A DNA stretch of 64,000 bases from Azorhizobium sp965227945. GTDB taxonomy: Bacteria; Pseudomonadota; Alphaproteobacteria; Rhizobiales; Xanthobacteraceae. Shown here piece by piece: positions 1 through 8,482 of this stretch. Numbering within the stretch: the first letter of the stretch is position 1; every line of letters begins with the position of its first letter. The notes under the pieces were generated by a model that worked only from the letters and a program-made list of their open reading frames with translations, ran no database searches and had not been told where the DNA came from. The translations under genes and the position numbers were made by a program. The stretch covers positions 2,604,001 to 2,668,000 of the forward strand of contig CBDDGQ010000006.1 in assembly GCA_965227945.1 (NCBI GenBank). The letters are read 5' to 3'.

Positions 1-1
1 C

Positions 2-1105
2 GACGAGATCAATGCTTCCGTTGATCTGCTGCGTCAGCACCTCAACGTGGATCGCTCGCGCCGGCGTCTGGCCGAACTGAACGCCATCGCCGAGGACCCC
101 AAGCTCTGGGACGAGCCGGAGCGGGCGCAGAAGATCATGCAGGAGCGCACCGGCCTGGAAGATGCGCTGGGCGCCATCGACCGGGTCAATCGCGACCTTG
201 CCGACAATGTCGAGCTGATCGAGCTGGGCGAGGCCGAAGGCGACGAAGGCGTGATCGCCGAGGCCGCCGGTGCCCTGGACCAGTTGAAGGCCGAGCTGGC
301 CCGCCGCGAGCTGGAAGCTTTGTTCTCCGGCGAGGCTGATTCCAACGATACCTATCTGGAAGTGCATGCGGGCGCCGGTGGCACCGACAGCCAAGACTGG
401 GCCCTGATGCTCCAGCGCATGTATACGCGCTGGTCGGAGCGGCACGGCTTCAAGGTGGAACTGGTGGACGAATCCGCCGGTGAGCAGGCGGGGATCAAGT
501 CCGCCACGCTGCAGATCAAGGGCCACAATGCCTATGGCTGGCTCAAGACCGAATCCGGCGTGCATCGCCTAGTGCGCATCTCGCCGTTCGATTCCAATGC
601 CCGGCGCCAGACCTCATTCGCGTCGGTGGATGTCTATCCGGTGATCGACGACCGCATCGTGGTGGAGATCAACGAGAGCGAAGTGCGTATCGATACCATG
701 CGCTCCGGCGGCGCCGGCGGTCAGCACGTGAACAAGACCGAATCCGCCGTCCGCCTGACCCATCTGCCCACCGGCATCGCGGTGGTGTCCCAGGGCGACC
801 GCTCGCAGCACAAGAACAAGGCCACCGCCTGGAACATGCTGCGCGCCAAGCTCTATGAGGCGGAGCTGAAGCGGCGCGAGGCCATCGCCATCGCCGAACA
901 GGCCGCCCGCACCGACATCGGCTGGGGCCACCAGATCCGCTCTTATGTGCTGCAGCCCTATCAGCTGGTGAAGGACCTGCGCACCGGTGTCACCTCCGGC
1001 ACGCCGCAGGAAGTGCTGGACGGCGCCCTCGATCCCTTCATGGAAGCCGCCCTTGCCCAACGCGCCTATGGCGGCGGCCCGGGGCAGGTGGAGGACGTGG
1101 ACTAG
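2..1105 (+). CDS. prfB: Peptide chain release factor 2 (5' end outside window)
   Basis: Class I release factor that reads UGA/UAA stop codons and triggers peptide release on the ribosome. The frame is open to the first bases of the window. A GTG at 47 lies in frame but is probably internal, because the residues upstream of it (from position 2) look like the continuing N-terminal helical domain. Counting from that GTG, the peptidyl-transferase GGQ motif is at residues 224-226, inside RSGGAGGQHVNK, and the RF2 stop-decoding tripeptide SPF lies before it in RISPFDSN. The usual RF2 frameshift site near codon 25 would be outside the window, so it cannot be judged. The stop codon overlaps the start of an intergenic repeat. 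Confidence 0.95.
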   Translation, partial: DEINASVDLLRQHLNVDRSRRRLAELNAIAEDPKLWDEPERAQKIMQERTGLEDALGAIDRVNRDLADNVELIELGEAEGDEGVIAEAAGALDQLKAELARRELEALFSGEADSNDTYLEVHAGAGGTDSQDWALMLQRMYTRWSERHGFKVELVDESAGEQAGIKSATLQIKGHNAYGWLKTESGVHRLVRISPFDSNARRQTSFASVDVYPVIDDRIVVEINESEVRIDTMRSGGAGGQHVNKTESAVRLTHLPTGIAVVSQGDRSQHKNKATAWNMLRAKLYEAELKRREAIAIAEQAARTDIGWGHQIRSYVLQPYQLVKDLRTGVTSGTPQEVLDGALDPFMEAALAQRAYGGGPGQVEDVD

Positions 1106-1207
1106 AGCATTTCCCCGTTTCTTCGAATCGGTGAAGTTCTCTATCTCTTTGTTTTGTCGCGTTCTCTTCCCGCGAACCGGGATCCACTTCGCTCGAAAAC
1201 GCTCTAG
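1102..1207. repeat. Rhizobiales-type intergenic palindromic repeat
   Basis: A unit of about 106 bp bounded by imperfect inverted ends: CTAGAGCATTT at the left (1102-1112) and CGAAAACGCTCTAG at the right (1194-1207). The interior holds the stretches TTTGTTTTGTCGCG and CGCGAACCGG followed by ATCCACTTCGCTCGAAAAC. From memory, this wording recurs in intergenic repeats of many Rhizobiales genomes (RIME-like elements). It starts inside the prfB stop codon, so it may also supply the 3' end of that transcript. No coding potential is seen. Confidence 0.65.
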
Positions 1208-1224
1208 GATCTGGTCGGCGCTGG

Positions 1225-1253
1225 CAAATTGGGGAGCCATGCTCCCCAATTTG
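1225..1253. terminator. Perfect 13-bp hairpin between convergent genes
   Basis: CAAATTGGGGAGC (1225-1237), a 3-base CAT loop, then GCTCCCCAATTTG (1241-1253). The stem is perfect and A/T-rich at its base, so it reads equally in both directions. It lies between the convergent prfB and peroxiredoxin genes, which fits a bidirectional terminator, although there is no long T-run. Confidence 0.6.
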
Positions 1254-1272
1254 TGACCCACTGGCCAAAACG

Positions 1273-1746
1273 TCAGGCCAGCGCCTGTGATGCCTTAAGC
1301 ACCTCTTCGGCGTGACCGTCCACTTTCACCTTCGGCCACACCTGGGCCACGGTGCCGTCGCGGCCGATGAGCAGGGTGACGCGCTCTATCCCCATATATT
1401 TGCGTCCGTACATGCTCTTCTCGCCCCACACGCCATAGGCTTCCAGCATGGCGTGGGTCTCGTCGGAGGCCAGCGGGAAATCCAGGTCATATTTCGCCTT
1501 GAACTTGTCCTGCGCCGGAACCGCATCGGCAGACACGCCGAGAATCGAGGTATCCGCAGCGGCAAATTCGGTCCGCAAGCCGTTGAAGGCGATGGCTTCC
1601 TTGGTGCAGCCGGGCGTATCGGCCTTGGGATAGAAATAGATCACCAGCTTGCGGCCGGCATAATCCTTCAATGACACCTGAGAACCGCCATCGCGGGCCA
1701 GCTTGAACGCAGGGGCCGGGGTTCCGGGCTGTGGAATTTGTGACAT
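1273..1746 (-). CDS. bcp: Thioredoxin-dependent peroxiredoxin, BCP/PrxQ family
   Basis: Cytoplasmic thiol peroxidase reducing H2O2 and organic hydroperoxides. 157 aa, normal for Bcp. The peroxidatic site is TPGCTKEA with Cys47. In classical Bcp the same helix carries a resolving Cys five residues on (TPGCT..AC), but here that position is Ile52. No other Cys occurs in the protein, so it is a 1-Cys type that needs an outside thiol for recycling. The start at 1746 is set by a good ribosome site (AGGAAGG) and by MSQIPQPGTPAP, typical of the family; longer upstream open frame is antisense to the next gene. It is divergent from the YhdP-like gene. Confidence 0.9.
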   Translation of the reverse strand: MSQIPQPGTPAPAFKLARDGGSQVSLKDYAGRKLVIYFYPKADTPGCTKEAIAFNGLRTEFAAADTSILGVSADAVPAQDKFKAKYDLDFPLASDETHAMLEAYGVWGEKSMYGRKYMGIERVTLLIGRDGTVAQVWPKVKVDGHAEEVLKASQALA

Positions 1747-1881
1747 CTGCCTTCCTTTCGACGTGACGGCATCATAGCGCAGGGCGCATGGCCTTGCCTC
1801 GGAGAACGGATCGTACATTCTGCCCCTCGACGGGAATCCGGCGCGGGGGCGCACAGGGGTGAGCCGGAGGGTGCAGAAGGC

Positions 1882-4800
1882 ATGAGCGAAGACCGGGCGC
1901 AGTTCAAGTCGCCGGTGCGGATGCCGCGCCGGTCCCACCTGCGCGGTCTGACGGGCGCCCTCATTCCCCGCTCGGCCGTGGCGCGGGCGCTGGTGGGCAC
2001 CTTGCTGCTGCTGATGGGCCTGGCCGGCATTGCCGCGCTGGTGGTCTATGGGCTGATCTCCGCCGGCGTCCTCACCGCGAATCTGGCCACGCCATATATC
2101 GAGCGGGCCATTGCCGACCGACTGGACGGAAAATACGCGGTGCACATCGGCTCCACGGCGGTGGAGACCATGAAGGATGGCGCCACCGTCGTCATCGCCC
2201 GCGACATCACGTTGTCCGAGCCCGACGGCACTCTGGTGGCCAGCGCCCCCAGTGCCGAAGTGGAACTGGAGGGCAGCCTGCTGACCCTCTCGCCGAAGGC
2301 CAAGCGCTTCGATCTCATCGGCGCCGAAATGACCATGCGCATCGGCGCCAAGGGCGAGGTGAAAGTGGCGGCCGGCAGGGGCGCGCGGCCGCTGTCCACC
2401 GGTGCCGCGCCGCCCGAGCCGGATCCCCGCCCGGCGCCCGCGCAAAGCCCGGCGGCCCCGGTCGGTCCGGGCGGTGCGGGCGCGCCTGCGACTCCGCCGC
2501 CCACGGCCAGCGCCACCGTCGCCGATCTCGGCGGCGACCCCCTGGTGATGAAGGCATTTGCCGATTGGATGAACGCCCTGGAACAGAGCGGCTTCGACGG
2601 CGGCGCCCTGTCCGACATCGGCCTGAAGGACGGCTCGCTGGTGGTGCAGAACGAGGCCACTGGGCGGCAGATCACCTTCGACAACATTTCCGTGCGCCTC
2701 GGCCGCACCGCCGAGGGTGGGGCGGTCTTCACCTTCACCTCGCAGCAGCCGCATGGGCTCGCCACTCTGGTGGCCAACATCGGTCCTTCCCGCAATGGCG
2801 AGCGATTGATCGACCTGATCCTCAAGGACGTGTCCACCCGAGATCTGGTGCAGGCGTTCAGCCAGGATCTGAAGCGCTTCTACATCGACACCCCGCTCGG
2901 CGCGACGCTGCGGGCGCGCATCGGCAATGATGGACGGGTGATCGCGGCCGAGGCCGGCGTGTCCCTGGGCGCCGGCCAGCTGGGCAATGGCGAGGATCCC
3001 GAGGAACGTTTCGTCATCGACTATGCCCAGGCGCGCCTGGTGCTGGATCCGGCCCGCCGCGTCATATCTGTGGAGCCGCTGACCGCTGCCAAGAATGAGA
3101 ACAAGATCGCGCTGAAGGCGACGATCACCGTGCCGGCGCATGCCGGGCAACCCTGGCCCTATGCCGTGGCGCCGGTCAGCGTCGTGCTGGCCGGCCCGGA
3201 GATGCCCGATCCGCCGCTGAATGTCACGACGGTCAACATCGCCGGCCGCTATACCCCGTCGGACAAGAAGCTGCTGATGGAGCAGGGGGAACTGGCCGGC
3301 ACGACGGGCAGCCTGACCTTCACCGGACTGTTCGATTTCGGCGTCGCCACGCCTTATGTGCAGTTGAAGGCGATCGGCTCCCGCATGCCGTCGGCCACAG
3401 TGAAGCGGTTCTGGCCGGTGACCCTGGCGCCGCCGGCGCGCACTTTCGTGCTGGAGAATCTCTCCGGGGGCACTGTGGAGGGCACAACCGTCAGCATCAA
3501 CATGGCCCTGGACCTGATCGGGCAGAAATCGGTGCCACTGCCCGAGGACGCCGTGCGCATGGAGATGACCGCCTCCGGCATCACCCTGCGGGCGGCCAAG
3601 GGGCTGCCGCCGCTGGTCAGTACCAAGCTGTCCGTTGCGGTCACCGGGCGCACGGTGCGGGTGAACATCCCCGAGGCCACCGTGGTGACGCCGCAGAACC
3701 GCAAGCTCAGCGTGAGCGATGGGGTCTTCTACATTCCGGATTATTTCCCGCGGGAGCCCAACGGGTTGGTCAAGGTCAAGTTCGATGGCCCGGCGGATGC
3801 GGGCATCGAGGTGTTGGGCATGGAGGCCCTGAAAGGCGCCGAGGGCCAGGCCTTTGATCCCTCCACCACCCGCGGCAAGCTGTCGGCGCTGCTGCAGGTG
3901 AAGATCCAGTTCCGCAAGGTGCCGCAGCCTGGCGATCTCGACTATTCGGTGGAAGCCAAGCTGACCGATTTCGGCGTCGACAAGATCTTCCAGAATCAGC
4001 GTCTCGAGGGGGCGAGCGTGGACGTGTTCGCCTCTCCGGCCGGCGTGTTCCTGCGCGGCGACGGCAAGGTGGCCGGCGCGCCGATCACCTTCGAATACGA
4101 CAAGCGGAAGGACAAAGCGGACGCCGATGTGCGCATCAACGCTACGTTGGACGACGGCTCGCGGCAGAAACTGGGGGTCGACATCGCCTCCATCACCGGC
4201 CCCATTGCCGTGAAACTGGTGGGGACCACCAACAACAAGCAGACGCGGGCGGCGATCGAGCTGGACCTGACCGCGGCCCGCATCCTGGACCTGGTGCCCG
4301 GTCTGACCAAGCCCGCGGGCAAGCCGCTGAAGGCCAAGTTCACCTCCAACGACGCGGGCAAGTCCATCCGCATTGATGATCTGATCCTGGATGGGTCCGG
4401 CGCATACATCCGCGGTTCGCTGGAACTCTCCGACGACGGCGAAGTGGTCTCGGCCAATTTCCCCTCCTTCCAGCTCAGCGACGGCGACAAGGCGAGCTTG
4501 AGGGCGGAGCGATCGGGCGATGTGCTCAAGATCCGTATCACCGGCGAGGTCATCGACGCCCGCGGCATCATGAAGAGCCTGGTCGGCAGCCCCTCCGGCC
4601 CCGCCAAGAAGGAGCAGAAGTCGCAGGACGTGGACGTGGAGGCGAAGATCGGCGCCATGACCGGCAATAATGGCGAGGTGCTGCGCCAGCTGGATCTGTC
4701 GCTCGGACGGCGCGGCATCGAGCTGCGCACCTTCTCGCTGACCGCCAAGGCGGGCCGCGAGGGAACGGTGGCCGGCGAGATCCGTAACTGGGGCGACACC

Positions 4801-5409
4801 CCCCGCCGGGCGCTCTATGTCAGCACGTCCGACGCTGGCGCCCTCATGCGGTTCCTGGACATTTACGGCAAGATCCAGGGCGGCACCATGTGGGTCATTA
4901 TCGACCCGCCCCGCGGCGACACCAGCCCGCAGAACGGCGTCATCAATCTGCGGGACTTCGTGATCCGCGGCGAACCGGGCCTCGACAGCCTGAGCCAGGC
5001 GGCGCGGGACAGCTCGGGCCGGGTGGAGCAGGGCACTGCGGTGTTCGAGAAGGCGCAGGCGCAGTTCACCCGCACCACCGGCAAGATCGCCATTCGCGAT
5101 GCCGCCATCTGGGGCCCGGTGGCGGGCGTGACGGTGGAGGGCAGCATCGACTTTGCCGCCGAACGCCTGTCGTTGCGCGGCACTTATGTGCCGGCCTATG
5201 GCCTCAACAATCTGTTCAGCAAGCTGCCCATCATCGGCGCCATCTTGGGCGGTGGCCCCAATGAAGGCCTGCTGGGGGTGACGTTCGAGGTCATCGGCCC
5301 GATGAGCGGGCCAACGCTGCGGATCAATCCGCTCTCGGCGGTGGCGCCGGGGTTCCTGCGCAAGATGTTCGAATTCCGCGGCTCCAGCGAGACCCAGCCG
5401 ACCCCCTGA
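1882..5409 (+). CDS. YhdP/AsmA-like envelope protein (DUF3971 type)
   Basis: 1175-aa protein anchored by one N-terminal membrane segment (about residues 35-62, ALVGTLLLLMGLAGIAALVV); the rest is predicted outside the inner membrane. A Pro/Ala/Gly-rich linker lies at about residues 172-215. The remainder is long beta-rich repeats typical of the AsmA/YhdP/TamB superfamily, whose members bridge the periplasm and are implicated in phospholipid transport to the outer membrane. The C-terminal part (NLFSKLPIIGAILGGGPNEGLLGVTFEV) is the conserved end of DUF3971/AsmA-like proteins. AGAAGG precedes the ATG at 1882. The 135-bp gap to the divergent peroxiredoxin must hold both promoters. The family is clear; the cargo is inference. 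Confidence 0.8.
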   Translation: MSEDRAQFKSPVRMPRRSHLRGLTGALIPRSAVARALVGTLLLLMGLAGIAALVVYGLISAGVLTANLATPYIERAIADRLDGKYAVHIGSTAVETMKDGATVVIARDITLSEPDGTLVASAPSAEVELEGSLLTLSPKAKRFDLIGAEMTMRIGAKGEVKVAAGRGARPLSTGAAPPEPDPRPAPAQSPAAPVGPGGAGAPATPPPTASATVADLGGDPLVMKAFADWMNALEQSGFDGGALSDIGLKDGSLVVQNEATGRQITFDNISVRLGRTAEGGAVFTFTSQQPHGLATLVANIGPSRNGERLIDLILKDVSTRDLVQAFSQDLKRFYIDTPLGATLRARIGNDGRVIAAEAGVSLGAGQLGNGEDPEERFVIDYAQARLVLDPARRVISVEPLTAAKNENKIALKATITVPAHAGQPWPYAVAPVSVVLAGPEMPDPPLNVTTVNIAGRYTPSDKKLLMEQGELAGTTGSLTFTGLFDFGVATPYVQLKAIGSRMPSATVKRFWPVTLAPPARTFVLENLSGGTVEGTTVSINMALDLIGQKSVPLPEDAVRMEMTASGITLRAAKGLPPLVSTKLSVAVTGRTVRVNIPEATVVTPQNRKLSVSDGVFYIPDYFPREPNGLVKVKFDGPADAGIEVLGMEALKGAEGQAFDPSTTRGKLSALLQVKIQFRKVPQPGDLDYSVEAKLTDFGVDKIFQNQRLEGASVDVFASPAGVFLRGDGKVAGAPITFEYDKRKDKADADVRINATLDDGSRQKLGVDIASITGPIAVKLVGTTNNKQTRAAIELDLTAARILDLVPGLTKPAGKPLKAKFTSNDAGKSIRIDDLILDGSGAYIRGSLELSDDGEVVSANFPSFQLSDGDKASLRAERSGDVLKIRITGEVIDARGIMKSLVGSPSGPAKKEQKSQDVDVEAKIGAMTGNNGEVLRQLDLSLGRRGIELRTFSLTAKAGREGTVAGEIRNWGDTPRRALYVSTSDAGALMRFLDIYGKIQGGTMWVIIDPPRGDTSPQNGVINLRDFVIRGEPGLDSLSQAARDSSGRVEQGTAVFEKAQAQFTRTTGKIAIRDAAIWGPVAGVTVEGSIDFAAERLSLRGTYVPAYGLNNLFSKLPIIGAILGGGPNEGLLGVTFEVIGPMSGPTLRINPLSAVAPGFLRKMFEFRGSSETQPTP

Positions 5410-5533
5410 CCGGCGCAGAGGGGCCTCGCCCGTGCAGCCGTGGCGCAAGATCCATGGGGCAGGGTTGGACGTGGACCGTTGAAGGGATCACCTGCTACAC
5501 GTCGATTCGCCATGGGGCAAAAGGGGACTGATC

Positions 5534-5899
5534 GTGCGGACTTATCTCATCGGAACGCTTGCGGTCGCGCTGGCGGCCAGCAGCGTGTCGCCGGTTCTGG
5601 CCAAGGGGCCTGGCAAGTACACGGTCAAGGGCGTCAACGTGGAGGAGAAGTCCAACTACTCCGGCACAGCCACCATCACCAAGACCGGCGAGAACGCCTG
5701 GAAGGTGGTGTCAGTGATCGACGGCGACAAGTTCGACGGCTACGGCATCGGCGACGAGGACATCATCGCCGTGACCTTTTCGGGAAACGGATCCACCGGG
5801 GTCGCGCTTTATGTGGCGCAGGACAACGGCAGCTATAAGGGCATCTGGGCGTTCAAGGGCGACAGCAAGGTCAGCGCCGAAGAGCTCATCCCCAAATAG
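5534..5899 (+). CDS. Small secreted protein of unknown function
   Basis: 121 aa from a GTG start preceded by AAGGGG. The first 23 residues form a clear Sec signal peptide (hydrophobic LIGTLAVALAASSVSPVLA, cleavage after Ala-Lys or nearby). The mature part of about 98 residues is beta-rich and Gly/Ser/Lys-rich, with recurring YSGTATITKTG, GIGDEDIIAVTFSG and GSYKGIWAFKG turns, suggesting a compact beta-barrel or beta-sandwich. Similar small exported proteins occur in Rhizobiales genomes but I know of no firm function. No Cys residues and no lipobox, so it is probably soluble in the periplasm. It may be transcribed alone between the YhdP-like gene and convergent tyrS. Confidence 0.65.
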   Translation: MRTYLIGTLAVALAASSVSPVLAKGPGKYTVKGVNVEEKSNYSGTATITKTGENAWKVVSVIDGDKFDGYGIGDEDIIAVTFSGNGSTGVALYVAQDNGSYKGIWAFKGDSKVSAEELIPK

Positions 5900-5920
5900 G
5901 TCGGCCACGGGCGCGGACGG

Positions 5921-5978
5921 GGGGCGATGCCCCTTTGTCCGGCCCGCTCCGGGATCGGCGGCCGGTCAGACCGGCCGC
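5921..5978. terminator. Hairpins between convergent genes
   Basis: Two stems lie between the small secreted protein gene and tyrS. GGGGC-GAT-GCCCC (5921-5933), followed by TTTG, could end the plus-strand transcript. GCGGCCGGT-CAG-ACCGGCCGC lies at 5958-5978 (outer bases extend the symmetry), and its loop contains the tyrS stop codon, so it would form at the very end of the tyrS coding region on the minus strand. Confidence 0.45.
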
Positions 5979-7210
5979 AGCAGAATGTGCTTCTTCTTGC
6001 CCAGCGAGAGCTTGATGACGCCCTCGGCGCTCAGGTCCGCTTCAGTGAGCACCAGCTTCTCGTCGGTGACGGTGGCGTCGTTCACCTTGAGCCCGCCGCC
6101 CTTGATCTGCCGGCGCGCCTCGCTGGTCGAGGCCACCAGACCGGCCGTGACAAAGGCGGTGTTGGCGGCCAGGCCGGCCGTCAGCTGGTCGGCTGCCACC
6201 TCGATGGTGGGCAGGTTCATGGCGAGCGCGCCGTCCGCGAAGGTGGAGCGCGCGGTGGCCTTGGCCTCTTCCGCTAGGTCGAGGCCGTGCAGCAGGGCGG
6301 TGGCCTCGGTGGCGAGTATCTCCTTGGCCAGATTGATCTCCTGGCCGCCCAGCGCGCCGAGGCGGGCGATCTCGTCCAGCGGCAGATCGGTGAACAGCTT
6401 GAGGAAGCGCAGCACATCCGCATCGCCTGTGTTGCGGAAGTATTGCCAATATTCGTAAGGGGCCAGCAGGTCCGCATCCAGCCACACGGCGCCGCCGGCA
6501 GTCTTGCCCATCTTGGCGCCCGAGGAGGTGGTGAGCAGCGGCGTGGTCAGGGCGAACAGATCGGCCCCGCGCATGCGCCGGCCCAGTTCCATGCCGTTGA
6601 CGATATTGCCCCACTGGTCGGAGCCGCCCATCTGCAGGATGCAGCCGTGGCGCGCGTTCAGCTCCACGAAGTCATAGGCCTGCAGGATCATGTAGTTGAA
6701 TTCGAGGAATGTGAGCGGCTGCTCGCGCTCCAGCCGCAGCTTGACCGAATCGAACGTCAGCATGCGGTTGATGGTGAAATGCGGGCCCACCTCGCGCAGC
6801 AGCGGGATGTATTTCAACTCATCCAGCCAGGCCGCATTGTTCTCCATGACGGCACCGGCGGAGAAGTCCAGGAAGCGCTCGAACACCTTGCGGATCGAGC
6901 CGATATTGGCGTCGATCTGGGCGTCGGTGAGCATCTTGCGGGCTTCGTCCTTGCCGGACGGATCGCCGATCTTGGTGGTGCCGCCGCCCATGAGCGCGAT
7001 GGGCTTGTGCCCGGTGCGCTGCAACGTCCGCAGCATCATGATCGACAGCAGATGCCCCGCGTGCAGCGAGGAGGCGGTGGCATCGAACCCGATATAAGCG
7101 GTGATCGGCCCTTCGCTGGCCTTGGCGTCGAGCCGCTCAAGGTCGGAGCACTGGTGGATATAGCCGCGCTCGTCGAGCACGCGCAGGAAATCGGAGCGAA
7201 AGGCGGTCAT
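5966..7210 (-). CDS. tyrS: Tyrosyl-tRNA synthetase
   Basis: Class I aminoacyl-tRNA synthetase charging tRNA-Tyr with tyrosine in the cytoplasm. 414 aa, usual for bacterial TyrRS. Visible are the HIGH-like HAGHL in the Rossmann fold, GGSDQWGNI of the tyrosine/ATP pocket, the KMSKS-like loop as KMGKT, and a C-terminal S4 RNA-binding domain (EARRQIKGGGLKVNDATV). The start MTAFRSDFL at 7210 fits family length; a longer frame upstream adds non-homologous residues. Divergent from anmK with 98 bp between the starts, a pairing common in alphaproteobacteria. Confidence 0.95.
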   Translation of the reverse strand: MTAFRSDFLRVLDERGYIHQCSDLERLDAKASEGPITAYIGFDATASSLHAGHLLSIMMLRTLQRTGHKPIALMGGGTTKIGDPSGKDEARKMLTDAQIDANIGSIRKVFERFLDFSAGAVMENNAAWLDELKYIPLLREVGPHFTINRMLTFDSVKLRLEREQPLTFLEFNYMILQAYDFVELNARHGCILQMGGSDQWGNIVNGMELGRRMRGADLFALTTPLLTTSSGAKMGKTAGGAVWLDADLLAPYEYWQYFRNTGDADVLRFLKLFTDLPLDEIARLGALGGQEINLAKEILATEATALLHGLDLAEEAKATARSTFADGALAMNLPTIEVAADQLTAGLAANTAFVTAGLVASTSEARRQIKGGGLKVNDATVTDEKLVLTEADLSAEGVIKLSLGKKKHILLRPV

Positions 7211-7308
7211 GGCGATCTGTTCGGATGACGGAAAGGAGCGGTGGTGTAACAGGTCTTTGCCGGGAATGCATCGGTTGGCCATGCAACGGTAAGACGCGCG
7301 GGGATGGG

Positions 7309-8418
7309 ATGCGGGCGATCGGGCTGATGAGCGGCACCTCCATGGACGGCATCGATGTCGCCTTGATCGAGACCGATGGCGAAACCGTCCCCTGGCTCGG
7401 ACCCTCCCTTACGCTGCCGTATGATGGTGCAATGCGCACCCTGCTGGAAGGGGCGATGGAAGACGCCCGCGGCGTCAATGATCGCACCAGCCGGCCCGGC
7501 CGGCTGGCCGAGGCGGAGCAGCGCATCACCACTCTGCACGCAGCAGCGGTGCGGGCCTTGCTCGACACCTTGCGGCTGACGCCCGGCGACGTGGACGTGG
7601 TCGGCTTCCATGGCCAGACGGTATTCCATCGGCCCGACGCCCGGTTGACCGTGCAGATCGGCCTTGGGGCCGCCCTGGCGCAGGACCTGGGCATTGCCGT
7701 GGTGGCGGATTTCCGCGCTGCCGACGTGGCCGCCGGCGGGCAGGGGGCGCCGCTGGTGCCGGTGTTCCATCAGGCGCTGGTGCGCGGGTTGGATTTGGAG
7801 ATGCCGGTGGCGGTGCTGAACATCGGTGGCGTAGCGAATGTGACGGTTCTGGACGGCGTGGCGGACCCCATCGCCTGCGACACCGGGCCCGGCAATGCCC
7901 TGATCGACGACTTCATGGCGGCGCGCACAGGGCACCCGTTTGATGAGAGCGGGCGCTTGGCGGCGGCTGGCTCGGTGGATGAGGCCGCGGTGGCGCGGCT
8001 TCTGGATCATCCCTTCTTTGCCGTGCCGCCGCCCAAGTCCCTCGACCGCAACGATTTCCGTGCGTATGTGGCACAGCACCTTGGGCTTGAGGGCGCCACC
8101 ACCGCGGACGGCGCGGCCACTTTGACGGCGCTCACCGCCGCGAGCGTGGCGGCGGTGGTGCCGTTGCTGCCGCGCGCCCCCAAGCTGTGGATCGTTGCCG
8201 GCGGCGGCGCCCGCAATCCCGCCTTGTGCGCGATGCTGGCGGCGCGCCTGGGGCGGCCGGTCTATCTGGCGGAAACCGTGGGCTGGTCGGCCGATGCGCT
8301 GGAGGCCCATGCGTTCGGCTTCCTGGCGGTGCGTGCGCTGCGCGGCCTGCCGTTGACATTTCCCAGCACCACGGGCGTTGCAGCTCCCTTGACGGGAGGA
8401 CAGGTTTTCCGTCTTTGA
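7309..8418 (+). CDS. anmK: Anhydro-N-acetylmuramic acid kinase
   Basis: Cytoplasmic recycling enzyme of the ASKHA fold. It hydrolyses and phosphorylates 1,6-anhydro-MurNAc from peptidoglycan turnover to MurNAc-6-phosphate using ATP. 369 aa, the family length. The ATP phosphate loop GLMSGTSMDGID sits right after the start MRAI, which fixes the ATG at 7309; an earlier in-frame start would add unrelated residues. Also seen are GFHGQTVFHRP, NIGGVANVT and DTGPGNALID. No murQ or other recycling gene is adjacent. Confidence 0.95.
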   Translation: MRAIGLMSGTSMDGIDVALIETDGETVPWLGPSLTLPYDGAMRTLLEGAMEDARGVNDRTSRPGRLAEAEQRITTLHAAAVRALLDTLRLTPGDVDVVGFHGQTVFHRPDARLTVQIGLGAALAQDLGIAVVADFRAADVAAGGQGAPLVPVFHQALVRGLDLEMPVAVLNIGGVANVTVLDGVADPIACDTGPGNALIDDFMAARTGHPFDESGRLAAAGSVDEAAVARLLDHPFFAVPPPKSLDRNDFRAYVAQHLGLEGATTADGAATLTALTAASVAAVVPLLPRAPKLWIVAGGGARNPALCAMLAARLGRPVYLAETVGWSADALEAHAFGFLAVRALRGLPLTFPSTTGVAAPLTGGQVFRL

Positions 8419-8482
8419 TGGGCTGGGGTTTTGTCGCCGCCCGCAAGGCCGTTCCGCCGTGCGGTTTGGCGCCGGGGGGCAC

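Noticed and set aside
47..49. GTG at 47 as the true prfB start
   Set aside because: The frame is open upstream to the window edge and the residues there look like RF2 N-terminal helix, so the real start is probably outside.
1747..5448. A very long minus-strand open frame, continuous with the peroxiredoxin gene, antisense to the YhdP-like gene
   Set aside because: Composition is His/Arg/Ala-rich nonsense typical of the complement of a GC-rich gene; only the last 157 codons (peroxiredoxin) have family motifs.
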